Shown: positions 25,427 through 34,407 of the stretch, piece after piece
How the letters are laid out: each line of letters starts with the position of its first letter
How positions within the stretch are numbered: the stretch's first letter is position 1
NCBI GenBank assembly: GCA_016710095.1
Contig: JADJLL010000004.1
Span: forward strand, 62,001 to 126,000
Length of the DNA: 64,000 bases
Source of the DNA: Candidatus Eiseniibacteriota bacterium
Lineage (GTDB): Bacteria; Eisenbacteria; RBG-16-71-46
Reading direction: 5' to 3'
Notes under the pieces: model-generated
Told to the model about the DNA's origin: nothing
Databases searched by the model: none
Seen by the model: the letters and a program-made list of their open reading frames with translations, nothing else
Made by a program: the position numbers and the translations under genes

Positions 25427-26221
25427 TTACTTCCTTACGAATACAGCACAGACATTCAGGCCTTCCGTGATCTCGTGCGCGGCCTCGAAATCCCAGAACT
25501 CACCCCAGGCCTCCGGCTCCTCCCGCATTTCCACGATGTAGCGGCTGCCCTTCCACAGGAAAGCACGACCGCCCGGGCGGACGATGTCCTTGGCCAGCAT
25601 CAACGTCGGAGCAATCGTCATGGTCGCGCGCGAAGTGAAACCGTCGCACGCGAGCGCCTCGAGGTTCTCCTCGACGACCATCTCGAGCCGGCCCGTGAGC
25701 ACGTCAAGATGCTTGAGCTCCAAGTCCTGCTTCACTTTGCGCACGAAGAGCGTCTTGTTGCGACGCGACTCGACCAGCGTCCAGGCCGAACCGATGCCCG
25801 CGATCGCCAGGGGAACGGCGGGAAGCCCGGCGCCTGAACCGAAGTCCACGAAGCGCTCGCAGCCCGAGGCCTTGAGGAATCGCGCCGGCGCCAGCGACTC
25901 GAACAGATGGCGCTCGACGAGTCGCGGCTCGTCGTTGTGCGAGACGAGATTCGAGACACCGCGATTCCAGTCGAACAGCAGCCGCGCGTAGTGGCGCAGC
26001 TGATCGAGCGTCTTCGCGGGATCGTCGCTCACACCGTCCAGCAGCGGGCGCAGCAGATCCCAGGGCTGGCGCGCGAGCGCGTTTTCCGCGGCTGCGGGCG
26101 AGAACTTGCGCACCGGGCGATCTTCGCGCGGTGGTCCTGCCTGGGAACGCGAAGGCGATGAATCACGCCGGCGCCCATCCGAGCCGCGATCACGCGGCGA
26201 ACTGCCTCGAGGTGGGGTCAT
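25427..26221 (-). CDS. rsmG: 16S rRNA (guanine-527-N7)-methyltransferase
   Basis: 264 residues. SAM-dependent m7G527 methylation of 16S rRNA. Visible: LLFDWNRGVSNLVSHND, the SAM-binding FVDFGSGAGLPAVPLAI (about 140-156), WTLVESRRNKTLFVRKV and the later GGRAFLWKGSRY. The first 40 residues are a basic, disordered extension (PRGSSPRDRGSDGRRRDSS) absent from typical RsmG, so a start further downstream is possible although none has a clear ribosome site. Part of the origin-proximal cluster after mnmG. Confidence 0.93.
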   Translation of the reverse strand: MTPPRGSSPRDRGSDGRRRDSSPSRSQAGPPREDRPVRKFSPAAAENALARQPWDLLRPLLDGVSDDPAKTLDQLRHYARLLFDWNRGVSNLVSHNDEPRLVERHLFESLAPARFLKASGCERFVDFGSGAGLPAVPLAIAGIGSAWTLVESRRNKTLFVRKVKQDLELKHLDVLTGRLEMVVEENLEALACDGFTSRATMTIAPTLMLAKDIVRPGGRAFLWKGSRYIVEMREEPEAWGEFWDFEAAHEITEGLNVCAVFVRK

Positions 26222-26324
26222 GTGGGCGCGGACATTACCACGCGCCGCACCCGGGCGTCGTTGCAGCCTCGGGCCTCCGGCCCGAACGGGCCGCGCGGCG
26301 AAAGTGGGCCGGCGCGGCGCGCGA

Positions 26325-28181
26325 TCAGCGCTCGGCCGACCGCCGCTTCACGTACACGAGCAGCACCGCCACGTCGGCCGGCGAAACGCCGGCGATCCGC
26401 GAGGCCTGCGCCACGGTCTCGGGGCGCCAGCGCACGAGTTTCTCGCGCGCCTCGCTCGAAAGCCCATCCAGCGCGTCCTCCCACAGCGATTCGGGAATCG
26501 CCGCCTCCTCGAGCGCGAGCGCCGACGCCGCCGTCTTCTGCTGGCGCTCGATGTAGCCGCGGTACTTGAGCCGCACCTCGAGCGCCGACGCCCAGACCTC
26601 GGGCAGCGCACACGCCACACCGAGCGTCGCGAGCTCGGCGACCGTTCCCTCCGCCCGCGTCACCCAGTCCGACGCACGCACCACGCGCTCGGCGCCGGTC
26701 TCCGCCGCCGCGAGCCCGTTCGACTCCACGCGCACCCACGTGTTCTCGAGGCGCTTCGACTCGGCCGCGATCGCCGCGTACTTCTCACGCACGGCGAGCA
26801 CATGCGATGCGTCGAGCAGCCCGATCGCCGCGCCGATCTCGGCGAGGCGCTCGTCCGCGTTGTCGGCGCGCAGCAGCAACCGGTGCTCGGCCGCCGAAGT
26901 GAACATGCGGTACGGCTCGACGTGTTCGCGCGTGACGAGGTCGTCGGCGAGCACGCCGATGTACGCCTGATCGCGCCGCAGTACGAACGCGCCCTCGCCG
27001 CGCTGCGCACGCGCCGCGTTGATGCCCGCGAGCAGTCCCTGCGCCGCCGCCTCTTCGTAACCCGACGTGCCGCAGATCTGTCCGGCCAGGTAGAGCCCGG
27101 GGATGCGCTTCACCTCGAACGTCGCGTGCAACTGGTGCGGCAGCACGAAGTCGTACTCGACCGCGTAGCCGGGCCGGATCATCTCGGCACGCTCGAGTCC
27201 GCGAATGGTGCGGATGAACTCGAGCTGCACGTCCTCGGGCATGCTCGTCGAAACGCCGTTCACGTAGATCTCGGGAACGTCGCGGCCCTCGGGCTCGAGG
27301 AACAAGTGGTGCGAGAGCCGCTCGGGGAACTTCACCACCTTGTCCTCGAGCGACGGGCAGTAGCGCGGGCCCGTGCCGCGGATCGCGCCCGAGTAGAGCG
27401 GCGAGCGGTTCAGGTTCGCGCGGATCACCTCGTGCGTCCGCGCGTTCGTGTGCGTCACCCAGCAGAGCGCCTGGTCCACGCGCAGCTCGCCCGACCAGTG
27501 CGAGAACGGCTCGGGCCGCTCGTCGCCGGGCGCTTCGTCGAGCGCGGACCAGTCGATCGAGTCGCGGTGCAGCCGCGGCGGCGTGCCCGTCTTGAGCCGC
27601 CCGCGCTCGAGCCCCAGCTCGCCGAGACACTCGCTGAGCGCGCGCGCCGCGTGCTCGCCGATGCGCCCGCCTTCCAGCTGGCGGTCGCCGATGTGAATGA
27701 GTCCGTTGAGGAACGTGCCCGGCGTGATGATCAACGCCTCGCAGGCGAGCTTTCGCCCGTCCATCAGCTCGAGTCCCGCCACACGGCCGCCCTCGAGCAG
27801 CGCGCGCTGCGCCACGCCCTCGACGATGTCGAGCCCCGCGACGCCGTCGAGCAGCGCCAGCATCTCGTCGGAATAGCGCTGCTTGTCGCACTGCGCGCGC
27901 GGCGACCACACCGCCGGGCCGCGCCCGCGATTGAGCATCTTGAACTGGATGCCCGCACGATCGGTGACACGCCCCATGAGCCCGCCGAGCGCGTCGATCT
28001 CGCGCACCATGTGGCCCTTGGCGATGCCGCCGATCGCGGGATTGCACGACATGCGCGCGATGTCGCCGCGCTTCACCGTGAGCAGCGCCGTGCGCCGGCC
28101 GAGGCGCGCCGCGGCGTGCGCGGCCTCGCAGCCCGCATGCCCGCCGCCCACGACGATCACGTCCCAGCGCAGATCGCTCAC
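26325..28181 (-). CDS. mnmG: tRNA uridine-34 carboxymethylaminomethyl modification protein MnmG (GidA)
   Basis: 618 residues, family-typical. FAD-binding N-terminus WDVIVVGGGHAGCEAA, then SCNPAIGGIAKGHMVREIDA, VWSPRAQCDKQRYSDEM, the Cys-containing SGYEEAAAQGLLAGINAARA and the MnmE-interacting C-terminal helical domain ending PADVAVLLVYV. With MnmE it makes the cmnm5 group on wobble U34. GTG at 28181, 7 bp after the mnmE stop, with GAGGG upstream. Confidence 0.97.
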   Translation of the reverse strand: MSDLRWDVIVVGGGHAGCEAAHAAARLGRRTALLTVKRGDIARMSCNPAIGGIAKGHMVREIDALGGLMGRVTDRAGIQFKMLNRGRGPAVWSPRAQCDKQRYSDEMLALLDGVAGLDIVEGVAQRALLEGGRVAGLELMDGRKLACEALIITPGTFLNGLIHIGDRQLEGGRIGEHAARALSECLGELGLERGRLKTGTPPRLHRDSIDWSALDEAPGDERPEPFSHWSGELRVDQALCWVTHTNARTHEVIRANLNRSPLYSGAIRGTGPRYCPSLEDKVVKFPERLSHHLFLEPEGRDVPEIYVNGVSTSMPEDVQLEFIRTIRGLERAEMIRPGYAVEYDFVLPHQLHATFEVKRIPGLYLAGQICGTSGYEEAAAQGLLAGINAARAQRGEGAFVLRRDQAYIGVLADDLVTREHVEPYRMFTSAAEHRLLLRADNADERLAEIGAAIGLLDASHVLAVREKYAAIAAESKRLENTWVRVESNGLAAAETGAERVVRASDWVTRAEGTVAELATLGVACALPEVWASALEVRLKYRGYIERQQKTAASALALEEAAIPESLWEDALDGLSSEAREKLVRWRPETVAQASRIAGVSPADVAVLLVYVKRRSAER

Positions 28182-28188
28182 GCCGCCC

Positions 28189-29580
28189 TCACTTGCCGAT
28201 GCAGAAGCGCGAGAACACGCGCTCGAGAAGGTCGTCCGACACGCGCTGCCCGAGCAGCTCCTCGAGCGCCGAGAGCGCCTCGCGCAGTTCCAGCGCCACG
28301 ATCTCGCCCGGCTCGCCGGCCGCGCCCACCGCCGCCGCGCGATCGAGCGCCGCGCACGCCGACTCCAGCGTGTGCGCCTGCCGCTCGACCGTCAGCGTCT
28401 CGCCCGCGACGAATCCCGCGACACGCGCGAGCGCGTCGAGCGCCAACTCGACACCGTCGCCCGTCACGGCCGACGTGCGCACGACCGCGACGCTCTCCGC
28501 CGCCGCACCCGCGGCACCCGCGGGCACGAGCAGCGTCCGCACACCGTCTTCGCTCACGACCTCACCGCGATCCGCCTTGTGCAGCGCGACCAGCACCCGC
28601 CGCCCCGCGAGGCGTGCGGCGATCGCACGATCGGCATCGTCCAGCGCGCGCGAGCCGTCGAGCACCCAGATCGCGACCGCGCTGTCTTCCAGAGCCGCAT
28701 GCGCACGGGCGATGCCGAGCGCCTCGACTCCGTCGCTCGTCTCGCGCAGCCCCGCCGTGTCCGAAATCGTGAAGAGCGCACCCTCGCGTTCGAGCGTCGC
28801 GCTCACGCGGTCGCGCGTCGTGCCCGGCACGTCCGCGACGATCGCTCGGTCCTCGCCCACCAGCCGGTTGAACAGCGACGACTTGCCCGCGTTCGGCTGG
28901 CCGACGATCACGACCGGAACGCCCTCGCGCATCGCCCGCCCCCACGCCGCGCCGCGCAGATGCGCGCGCAGCGCCCCGCCGATCGCACCGATCCGCGCGA
29001 CCAGTTCCGCGGGGACCTCGACACCGCCCACGTCCTCGGCGAAATCCACGCGCGCCTCGACTTCGGCCAGCGCATCGGCGAGCGCCTCGAGCTGCGCGCG
29101 CATCTCGCGCGAGAGCTGGCCGCCGAGACGCGACAGCGCCGCGCGCTGCATGCTCTCGCTGCGGGCGCCGATCAGCTCGGCGACGGCCTCGGCCTGCACG
29201 AGGTCGAGCCGGCCGTGCAGGAACGCGCGCAGCGTGAACTCGCCCGGCCGCGCGAGCCGCGCCCCCGAAGCGAGCAGCAGCGCCAGCACCGAGCGCGCCG
29301 GCATGCTCCCGCCGTGGCAGGAGAACTCGACGACGTCCTCGCGCGTGTACGAACGCGGCGCGCGGAAGAGCGCCGCCACGACTTCGTCCACGCGCGCATC
29401 ACCCGCGAGCCAGCCGTGGTGCAGCGTGTTGCCCGCCGCGCCGGTCAGCGGCGCACCGCCGCGGAAGACGCGGTCGGCGATCGCGATCGCGCTCGTGCCG
29501 CTCACGCGCACGACCGCCAGCCCGGCTTCACCGGGCGCGGTGGCGATGGCGGCGATCGTGTCGTCGAGCGCGAAGGACAT
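28189..29580 (-). CDS. mnmE: tRNA modification GTPase MnmE (TrmE)
   Basis: 463 residues. N-terminal folate-binding domain (DDTIAAIATAPGEAGLAVVR, EFSCHGGSMPARSVL, RPGEFTLRAFLHGRLDL), a G domain with G1 GQPNAGKSS, G2/G3 VADVPGTTRD and DTAGLRET, G4 HKAD, and the C-terminal catalytic FCIGK motif. Partner of MnmG in U34 modification. ATG at 29580 has GGAG six bases upstream. A hairpin followed by U-rich RNA lies between jag and mnmE. Confidence 0.97.
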   Translation of the reverse strand: MSFALDDTIAAIATAPGEAGLAVVRVSGTSAIAIADRVFRGGAPLTGAAGNTLHHGWLAGDARVDEVVAALFRAPRSYTREDVVEFSCHGGSMPARSVLALLLASGARLARPGEFTLRAFLHGRLDLVQAEAVAELIGARSESMQRAALSRLGGQLSREMRAQLEALADALAEVEARVDFAEDVGGVEVPAELVARIGAIGGALRAHLRGAAWGRAMREGVPVVIVGQPNAGKSSLFNRLVGEDRAIVADVPGTTRDRVSATLEREGALFTISDTAGLRETSDGVEALGIARAHAALEDSAVAIWVLDGSRALDDADRAIAARLAGRRVLVALHKADRGEVVSEDGVRTLLVPAGAAGAAAESVAVVRTSAVTGDGVELALDALARVAGFVAGETLTVERQAHTLESACAALDRAAAVGAAGEPGEIVALELREALSALEELLGQRVSDDLLERVFSRFCIGK

Positions 29581-29600
29581 GCGGAACTCCAGGGACAAAG

Positions 29601-29635
29601 AAAAGCGCCGGGCTCTCTCGCGGAGAGCCCGGCGC
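29601..29635 (-). terminator. Intrinsic terminator between jag and mnmE
   Basis: On the minus strand a 13-bp stem (GCGCCGGGCTCTC with its complement at 29605-29635) is followed by TTTTCTTTG. It would end or attenuate transcription after jag, leaving mnmE to readthrough or its own promoter. Confidence 0.8.
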
Positions 29636-29655
29636 GGATGTTTCTCGACCGGGAC

Positions 29656-31284
29656 TCAGCCCGCGTGCTCTTCGCCCGTGGGATCGGGGAAGCTCGCCGG
29701 GACGATGGAGACGCGTTTCGTGCGGTCGTGTCCGAGCGAGTACGTCTTCACGCGCGGATCTTCCTTCAGCGTCACGTGCACGATGCGGCGCTCCTGGGAG
29801 TTCAGGAAGTCCGTCACGACCTCGGCGTTCTCGGCGACGGCCTTCTCGGCCAGATCCTTCGCCATCGTCGCGAGCTCTTCCTCGCGGTGGAGCCAGAAGT
29901 CGTTGATCTCGAGCTGCAGGTGGTAACGCGAACCCTCGCCACGATTGACGAAGCGGTTGAGCAGGTGCTCGAGCGCCTGGCGGGTCTCACCGCGGTAACC
30001 GGTGAGCAGCTCGTCGTCCTGGCCGACCTCGAGCGTCACGTCGACGCGCGTGCCTTCGGCCTTGGCCGAAACCTTCGCCTCGAAACCCATCGCGGCCATC
30101 AGGTCCTGCGTGGCCTTGATCGCCAGCGCCTCGAGTTCAGGCGCCGAAGCCGCCGGCGTCGAGTGACGCGGGGCACGATCGCCACGGTCACCGCGGTCAC
30201 CACGATCGCCACGTTCCGGACGCTCGGAGCGCTCCGCACGTTCCGCGCGCTCGACCGGAGCGGCAGCCACGACGGGAGCCGGAGCAGCGGCGGCGACCGG
30301 TTCGGCCACGGGGGCGACCGGCGCCGGAGCGACGGGAGCCGGGGCGGCCACGACCGGAGCCGGCGGATTCACCGGAGCCGGCGGAGGAGTCGGGGTGCTC
30401 GACTGCGCGACGACCGGAGCCTGCTCCACATCGTCACCGTCGAAATCGTCTCCCTCGTATCCGTCTTCCATCTCCGGATCCAGCGTCGAAACGGCGTCCT
30501 CGGAACCCGGCATGTTCTCGTTCGGCGAGCCCGGCGTGTTGCCCCGACGGCGGCCACGGCCACCGCGACGGCCCCGACGGCGACGGCGACGCGCGCCCTC
30601 GGCGGTCTCGGCGGCGCTCTCGGCCGTCGCACCCGCAGCGGGCGCTCCGGCGGAAACGATCAACTCTTCGGCCTCGGCCGGCGCAGCGGCTGCAGCCGCC
30701 GGTCGGCGCGCCTCGCGCTCATCACGCGACTCGCGCGGCTCGCGACCCTCACGACCTTCGCGGCCACCCTCACGGCGCTCACCGCGACGTCCACGTCCAC
30801 CCTCGGCGCGACCGCCTTCGGGACGTCCACCTTCCGGACGACCGGCCTCACGGCCACCCTCGCGGGCGCCTTCGGCACGCGGCGCGGCCGGCTGGCGCTC
30901 ACCACGGTTCTCGGTGCGGGCGCCGTCACGGCCGCCGTCACGACCACCTTCGCGCCCACCCTCACGCTTGCCGCCCTTGTCGCCCTTCTCACTCTTCTCG
31001 CCACGGCCGCCATCGCGATCGCGGCCACCGCGACCACCACGACGTTCGTCACGACGGCTGCTGGAGACGCGACGCTCCTTCTGCTCCTCGGGCTCGCGCA
31101 CGGCGCCACCGGGGCGGCGCATCACGCTCACGCGGAACGGCCGCGAACCGAAACCGAGGAAACCGCTCTTGCCCTCTTCGATCACCGTGATGGTCGCTTC
31201 GGCCCGCGTGAGTCCGAGCTCGTCGAGACCCTTCTTCACTGCTTCGTCCTGCGTCTTGCCTTCGTACACCGAACCCTTGGCCAT
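29656..31284 (-). CDS. jag: RNA-binding protein Jag/KhpB with very long RGG/Pro-Ala linker
   Basis: 542 residues against about 200-330 for typical Jag. Order: Jag-N (about 1-50; VYEGKTQDEAVKKGLDELGL, IEEGKSGFLGFGSRPFRV), then a Gly-Arg-Asp/Glu-rich low-complexity stretch (about 65-260), an acidic stretch and Pro/Ala/Val-rich linker (about 270-385), then KH-II (about 390-460; LMAAMGFEAKVSAKAEGTRV, ELLTGYRGETRQALEHLLN) and R3H (about 465-535; the R-x3-H core here reads RRIVHV). KhpB binds RNA with KhpA and affects cell-wall synthesis. ATG at 31284 has GAGG six bases upstream. Confidence 0.92.
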   Translation of the reverse strand: MAKGSVYEGKTQDEAVKKGLDELGLTRAEATITVIEEGKSGFLGFGSRPFRVSVMRRPGGAVREPEEQKERRVSSSRRDERRGGRGGRDRDGGRGEKSEKGDKGGKREGGREGGRDGGRDGARTENRGERQPAAPRAEGAREGGREAGRPEGGRPEGGRAEGGRGRRGERREGGREGREGREPRESRDEREARRPAAAAAAPAEAEELIVSAGAPAAGATAESAAETAEGARRRRRRGRRGGRGRRRGNTPGSPNENMPGSEDAVSTLDPEMEDGYEGDDFDGDDVEQAPVVAQSSTPTPPPAPVNPPAPVVAAPAPVAPAPVAPVAEPVAAAAPAPVVAAAPVERAERAERSERPERGDRGDRGDRGDRAPRHSTPAASAPELEALAIKATQDLMAAMGFEAKVSAKAEGTRVDVTLEVGQDDELLTGYRGETRQALEHLLNRFVNRGEGSRYHLQLEINDFWLHREEELATMAKDLAEKAVAENAEVVTDFLNSQERRIVHVTLKEDPRVKTYSLGHDRTKRVSIVPASFPDPTGEEHAG

Positions 31285-31533
31285 GGTGTTCCTCGTTTTC
31301 CCGACGCGCGCAGCCTTTTGAAGGCGCAGCCCCACGGGGGCGCGCCGGCGCGGCGACGGTTCATGATGCTGCGGAAGTGACCCCTCGGCGCGGCGGATTC
31401 GCGCGGCGCCCGGCGGATGGCTCCGGGCGGCCGGCGCGCGTCGCAGCGCAGCCGGAAAGGTCGTGATTGTGCGACGGGACATCACACTACTTCGGCGCCG
31501 GCCCCGTCCGCCATGCCGAATATGAAACGACGA

Positions 31534-33336
31534 CTACGACTTCTTTCCACCCTTGCTCGGCGCTCCGGCGACCACCACCGGACCGTTGTCCCCACGCAGC
31601 GCAAGCCACTGCTGCAACGCGGTGAGCAGGTTCATGACCGTCCAATACAGCACCAGCCCGGACGGCATCGGGTAGAAGATGAACAGCATGACGAAGTTCA
31701 TCATGTACATCGTCGGCGCCTGGCGCGGATCCGTCGGAGTGAACAACTGCGACAGGAAGCCCGTGCCCGCCATGATCAACGGAAGGAGCCGGACGTCGAA
31801 GCCCGCGACCGCGAACAGCTTGTCGGGAGCCGAGAGGTCGTGGATCCAGCCGAGGAACGGCGCCTGGCGGAGATCGATGGCGTTGAAGATCACGGCGTAC
31901 ATCGCGAAGAACAGCGGCATCTGCATGAGCATCGGCAGGCAGCCACCGGCGGGATTGACGTTGTTGTCCTTGTACAACGCCATCATCGCCGTGTTCAGCG
32001 CGGCCGGATCGTTCTTGAACTTCTCGCGCATCCGTTCGATTTCCGGCTGCAGCCGCGACATGGCGCGCATGCTCTTCATGCTCGACATGTTCAGGGGATG
32101 CAGGGCGACGCGAACGAGCGTCGCCAGGATCAGGATCGTCCAGCCGAAGTTGTGGACCAACGAGTCCACCCACTTGAGCAACTGCAACAGCAGCTTGCTC
32201 ACGGGAACGATCCAGCTCCAACCCATGTCCACCGCGCGCTCGAGCTGCACGGCGCCGCCTTCCTTCGCGAGGGCGAAGTAATCGGCGGGTCCCAGGTAAG
32301 TCATGAAGCGCTGCACCCCGGAGCCCGAGCTCGGGAGCGGCATCACGAGCGTGCCGACCGCCACCGGCTGCGCGGGCTTCGTGCCCTTCGGCAGGTGCGC
32401 GATCTGCTCCTCGGTCAGCGTGCGGCTCTCGCCCGCCGCAACCGCGGATCGGCCGTCGGCGCCGAGCGTGGCGACGATGGCCATGAAGTAGTGGCTCTGC
32501 ACGCCGGCCCAGTGCGCGACGCCCTCATGCTGCTTCGCGGACTTGCCGACCAGGCCCTGCGCCCCGTCGCGGTGCAGGTCCTTGCCCACGAGACTGATGC
32601 CGCGCAGCCCGCGCAGATCGTTCTCGGGATTGGCCTCGGTGAGCAGCGGCCACGAGCGGAAGGTGAGCGAGTAATCGCTCACGCGCCACGCGTCGGGCAC
32701 GCGCTGCGTCTCGACCTCGAGGTCGAGCAAGTACGAATCCGGGCGCACGCGCCAGGTCTGGCGGAACACGAAGCCGGAGGAATCGCGCGTGATGTACGTG
32801 AGCGCGCGGATGGCGCCGGCGGCATCGGTGCTCTCGGCCACTTCGTACGTCACGTTCGCGAGCGAACGCGCCGTCTGCGCGGAACCGAGGTCGATCGCGA
32901 ACGTCGGTTCGCCACCGAGCGAGACGCGATCGCCTTCGGGCACTTCCGTGCCGCGCTTCGGACGGCGCGAGGGGAACTCGGCGTACTTGCTCTTGCCGTG
33001 CTCGGCCGCGTAGCGCTTGAGTTCGAACGACACCAGGCGGGCGCCGCGATTGCTGAACGTCGCGCGATAAAGGTCCGTCTCGATGACCGACGCCTTCTCG
33101 GCGATCGAGACCGGCGCGGGCGCACCCGACGCGGTGAGCGAAGGCGTCGCGGCAGCGGCGCCGGCGACCGCAGCGCCGGAGTCGCCCGCGGCGCCCGGCG
33201 TGGCCGGTGCGGTGGCGACCGCCGAGCCGGGCTTCAGGCGCGGCTTCGGCTTCGGCGTGTACTTCTGCTGCAGCGCGGTGAACAGCACGAAGATGGTGAG
33301 CGCCAGTACGAGGGCGATCGAAGTTCTGCGATCCAT
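31534..33336 (-). CDS. yidC: Membrane protein insertase YidC
   Basis: 600 residues. N-terminal helix (TSIALVLALTIFVLFTALQ), an Ala/Pro linker, the periplasmic P1 beta-sandwich (about 75-350), then the conserved 60K_IMP domain: GWTILILATLVRVALHPLNM with the groove Arg, RLQPEIERMREKFKNDPAAL, NPAGGCLPMLMQMPLFFAMY and PSGLVLYWTVMNLLT. The two-part architecture is Gram-negative. It inserts proteins alone or with SecYEG. ATG at 33336 follows the yidD stop by one base. Confidence 0.97.
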   Translation of the reverse strand: MDRRTSIALVLALTIFVLFTALQQKYTPKPKPRLKPGSAVATAPATPGAAGDSGAAVAGAAAATPSLTASGAPAPVSIAEKASVIETDLYRATFSNRGARLVSFELKRYAAEHGKSKYAEFPSRRPKRGTEVPEGDRVSLGGEPTFAIDLGSAQTARSLANVTYEVAESTDAAGAIRALTYITRDSSGFVFRQTWRVRPDSYLLDLEVETQRVPDAWRVSDYSLTFRSWPLLTEANPENDLRGLRGISLVGKDLHRDGAQGLVGKSAKQHEGVAHWAGVQSHYFMAIVATLGADGRSAVAAGESRTLTEEQIAHLPKGTKPAQPVAVGTLVMPLPSSGSGVQRFMTYLGPADYFALAKEGGAVQLERAVDMGWSWIVPVSKLLLQLLKWVDSLVHNFGWTILILATLVRVALHPLNMSSMKSMRAMSRLQPEIERMREKFKNDPAALNTAMMALYKDNNVNPAGGCLPMLMQMPLFFAMYAVIFNAIDLRQAPFLGWIHDLSAPDKLFAVAGFDVRLLPLIMAGTGFLSQLFTPTDPRQAPTMYMMNFVMLFIFYPMPSGLVLYWTVMNLLTALQQWLALRGDNGPVVVAGAPSKGGKKS

Positions 33337-33337
33337 G

Positions 33338-33547
33338 TCAGGGCACCGGGTCGTAGCCCGCCGTTCCAAGCGGATGACAGCGCCCGATCCGAGCCAGCGC
33401 CAAACGGCCCCCCTTCCACACTCCGTGACGCGAAATGGCTTCCTTCGCGTACTCGGAGCAGGTGGGGCGATGGCGACAGCCGCCGCGGAACATGGGCGGC
33501 ATCAGCAGCTGGTACAGGCGGATGAGCGCGAGGACGAGAGAGCGCAT
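33338..33547 (-). CDS. yidD: Membrane protein insertion efficiency factor YidD
   Basis: 69 residues. Typical Cys-containing core FRGGCRHRPTCSEYAKEAI, then HGVWKGGRLALARIGRCHPL and GTAGYDPVP. A membrane-associated amphipathic protein that helps YidC-dependent insertion. ATG at 33547, 4 bp after the rnpA stop; the frame extends upstream into rnpA but the family start fits here. Confidence 0.95.
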   Translation of the reverse strand: MRSLVLALIRLYQLLMPPMFRGGCRHRPTCSEYAKEAISRHGVWKGGRLALARIGRCHPLGTAGYDPVP

Positions 33548-33551
33548 GCCG

Positions 33552-33932
33552 TCAGGAGGCCAAGGCCGGAGCGAGCGCACCCGCGTGAGCGAGCAAGCTT
33601 TCGACTTCGGAGGCCAGCACCTGATGTGGCGCGCTCAGGGACGCGCGCGATGCGATGAACACGAGTAGGAATCCGTGGTGAGGCAGACGCGGCCAACGGC
33701 GCCGGACGATCTCACGCAGCCGACGCCGCGCGCGATTGCGTTGTACGGCACCGCCCACTCCACGCTTGCTGGCGATCCATCCCACTCGCGTGACTTCTCC
33801 CGGCGCAGCGAGCGCGAGGAGAAGACAACAGCGGCCGCGATAAGCGACTCCGCGCCTCTTGACGGCCGCGAAATCATCCGAGCTGCGCATGCGATGCTGT
33901 GGCGCAAGTCGTTCGGAACGCGGCTGGCTCAT
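33552..33932 (-). CDS. rnpA: Ribonuclease P protein component
   Basis: 126 residues. Family core: MRSSDDFAAVKRRGVAYRGR, VGWIASKRGVGGAVQRNRAR with the RNR motif (RNRARRRLRE). It assists the RNase P RNA in trimming tRNA 5' ends. ATG at 33932. It lies between rpmH and yidD in the standard order, 135 bp after rpmH. Confidence 0.94.
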   Translation of the reverse strand: MSQPRSERLAPQHRMRSSDDFAAVKRRGVAYRGRCCLLLALAAPGEVTRVGWIASKRGVGGAVQRNRARRRLREIVRRRWPRLPHHGFLLVFIASRASLSAPHQVLASEVESLLAHAGALAPALAS

Positions 33933-34067
33933 CGTGATCCATCGAGAGGCAGGCGCGACTCCACGGGCGGCCCGAAGGTCTCCGGGGCCGGCGGCTGCTG
34001 GTGTGGTTCCCGCTCGCGCGAGAGCGCGAGCGCACGAGAACCGAGTGCGACGGGAGGGAGCGACCGA

Positions 34068-34217
34068 CTAGTTCGAGTCGGAAGACACCGTCAGGCGCTT
34101 GCGGCCGCGAGCGCGGCGAGCAGCGAGCACCTTGCGACCGCCCTTGGTCTTCATGCGGGAGCGGAAGCCGTGCGTCTTCTTCTTGTGACGGTTGTTCGGG
34201 CTGAACGTGCGCTTCAT
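34068..34217 (-). CDS. rpmH: 50S ribosomal protein L34
   Basis: 49 residues. The L34 signature is complete: KRTFSPNNRHKKKTHGFR, then RMKTKGGRKVLAARRARGRK and a short tail. ATG at 34217 has AGAGG nine bases upstream. First gene of the origin-proximal cluster, with its own promoter at 34265-34294. dnaA, often found upstream, is absent. Confidence 0.98.
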   Translation of the reverse strand: MKRTFSPNNRHKKKTHGFRSRMKTKGGRKVLAARRARGRKRLTVSSDSN

Positions 34218-34264
34218 GTCTGGGAACCTCTTGGAAACGAATGTGGATGGCGCAAAGAGCGGGG

Positions 34265-34294
34265 ACAGTAGGCGACGGACCGCGCCCGCGTCAA
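34265..34294 (-). promoter_or_regulatory. rpmH promoter
   Basis: On the minus strand, -35 TTGACG (34289-34294) and -10 TACTGT (34265-34270) with an 18-bp spacer, about 50 nt upstream of the rpmH start. Confidence 0.65.
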
Positions 34295-34345
34295 GACGCC
34301 GCCGGGCCGGACCCTCGCCGGAACGGCCGCCCGAAGTTCGCTCCT

Positions 34346-34351
34346 TATAAT
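34346..34351 (+). promoter_or_regulatory. -10 element for the HEAT-repeat gene
   Basis: A perfect TATAAT in very GC-rich surroundings, about 57 bp before ATG 34408, pointing away from rpmH. No good -35 is seen. It overlaps the TTG at 34351, which makes that TTG an unlikely start. Confidence 0.5.
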
Positions 34352-34407
34352 TGCTTGGCTCCCGTCCTGAAGGCTCAACCCGAAGGGCGGGCCGGACGAT
34401 ACAAGGG

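Noticed and set aside
34218..34407. oriC with DnaA boxes next to rpmH
   Set aside because: No TTATNCACA-like cluster and only one AT-rich hexamer; the gap is explained by two divergent promoters.
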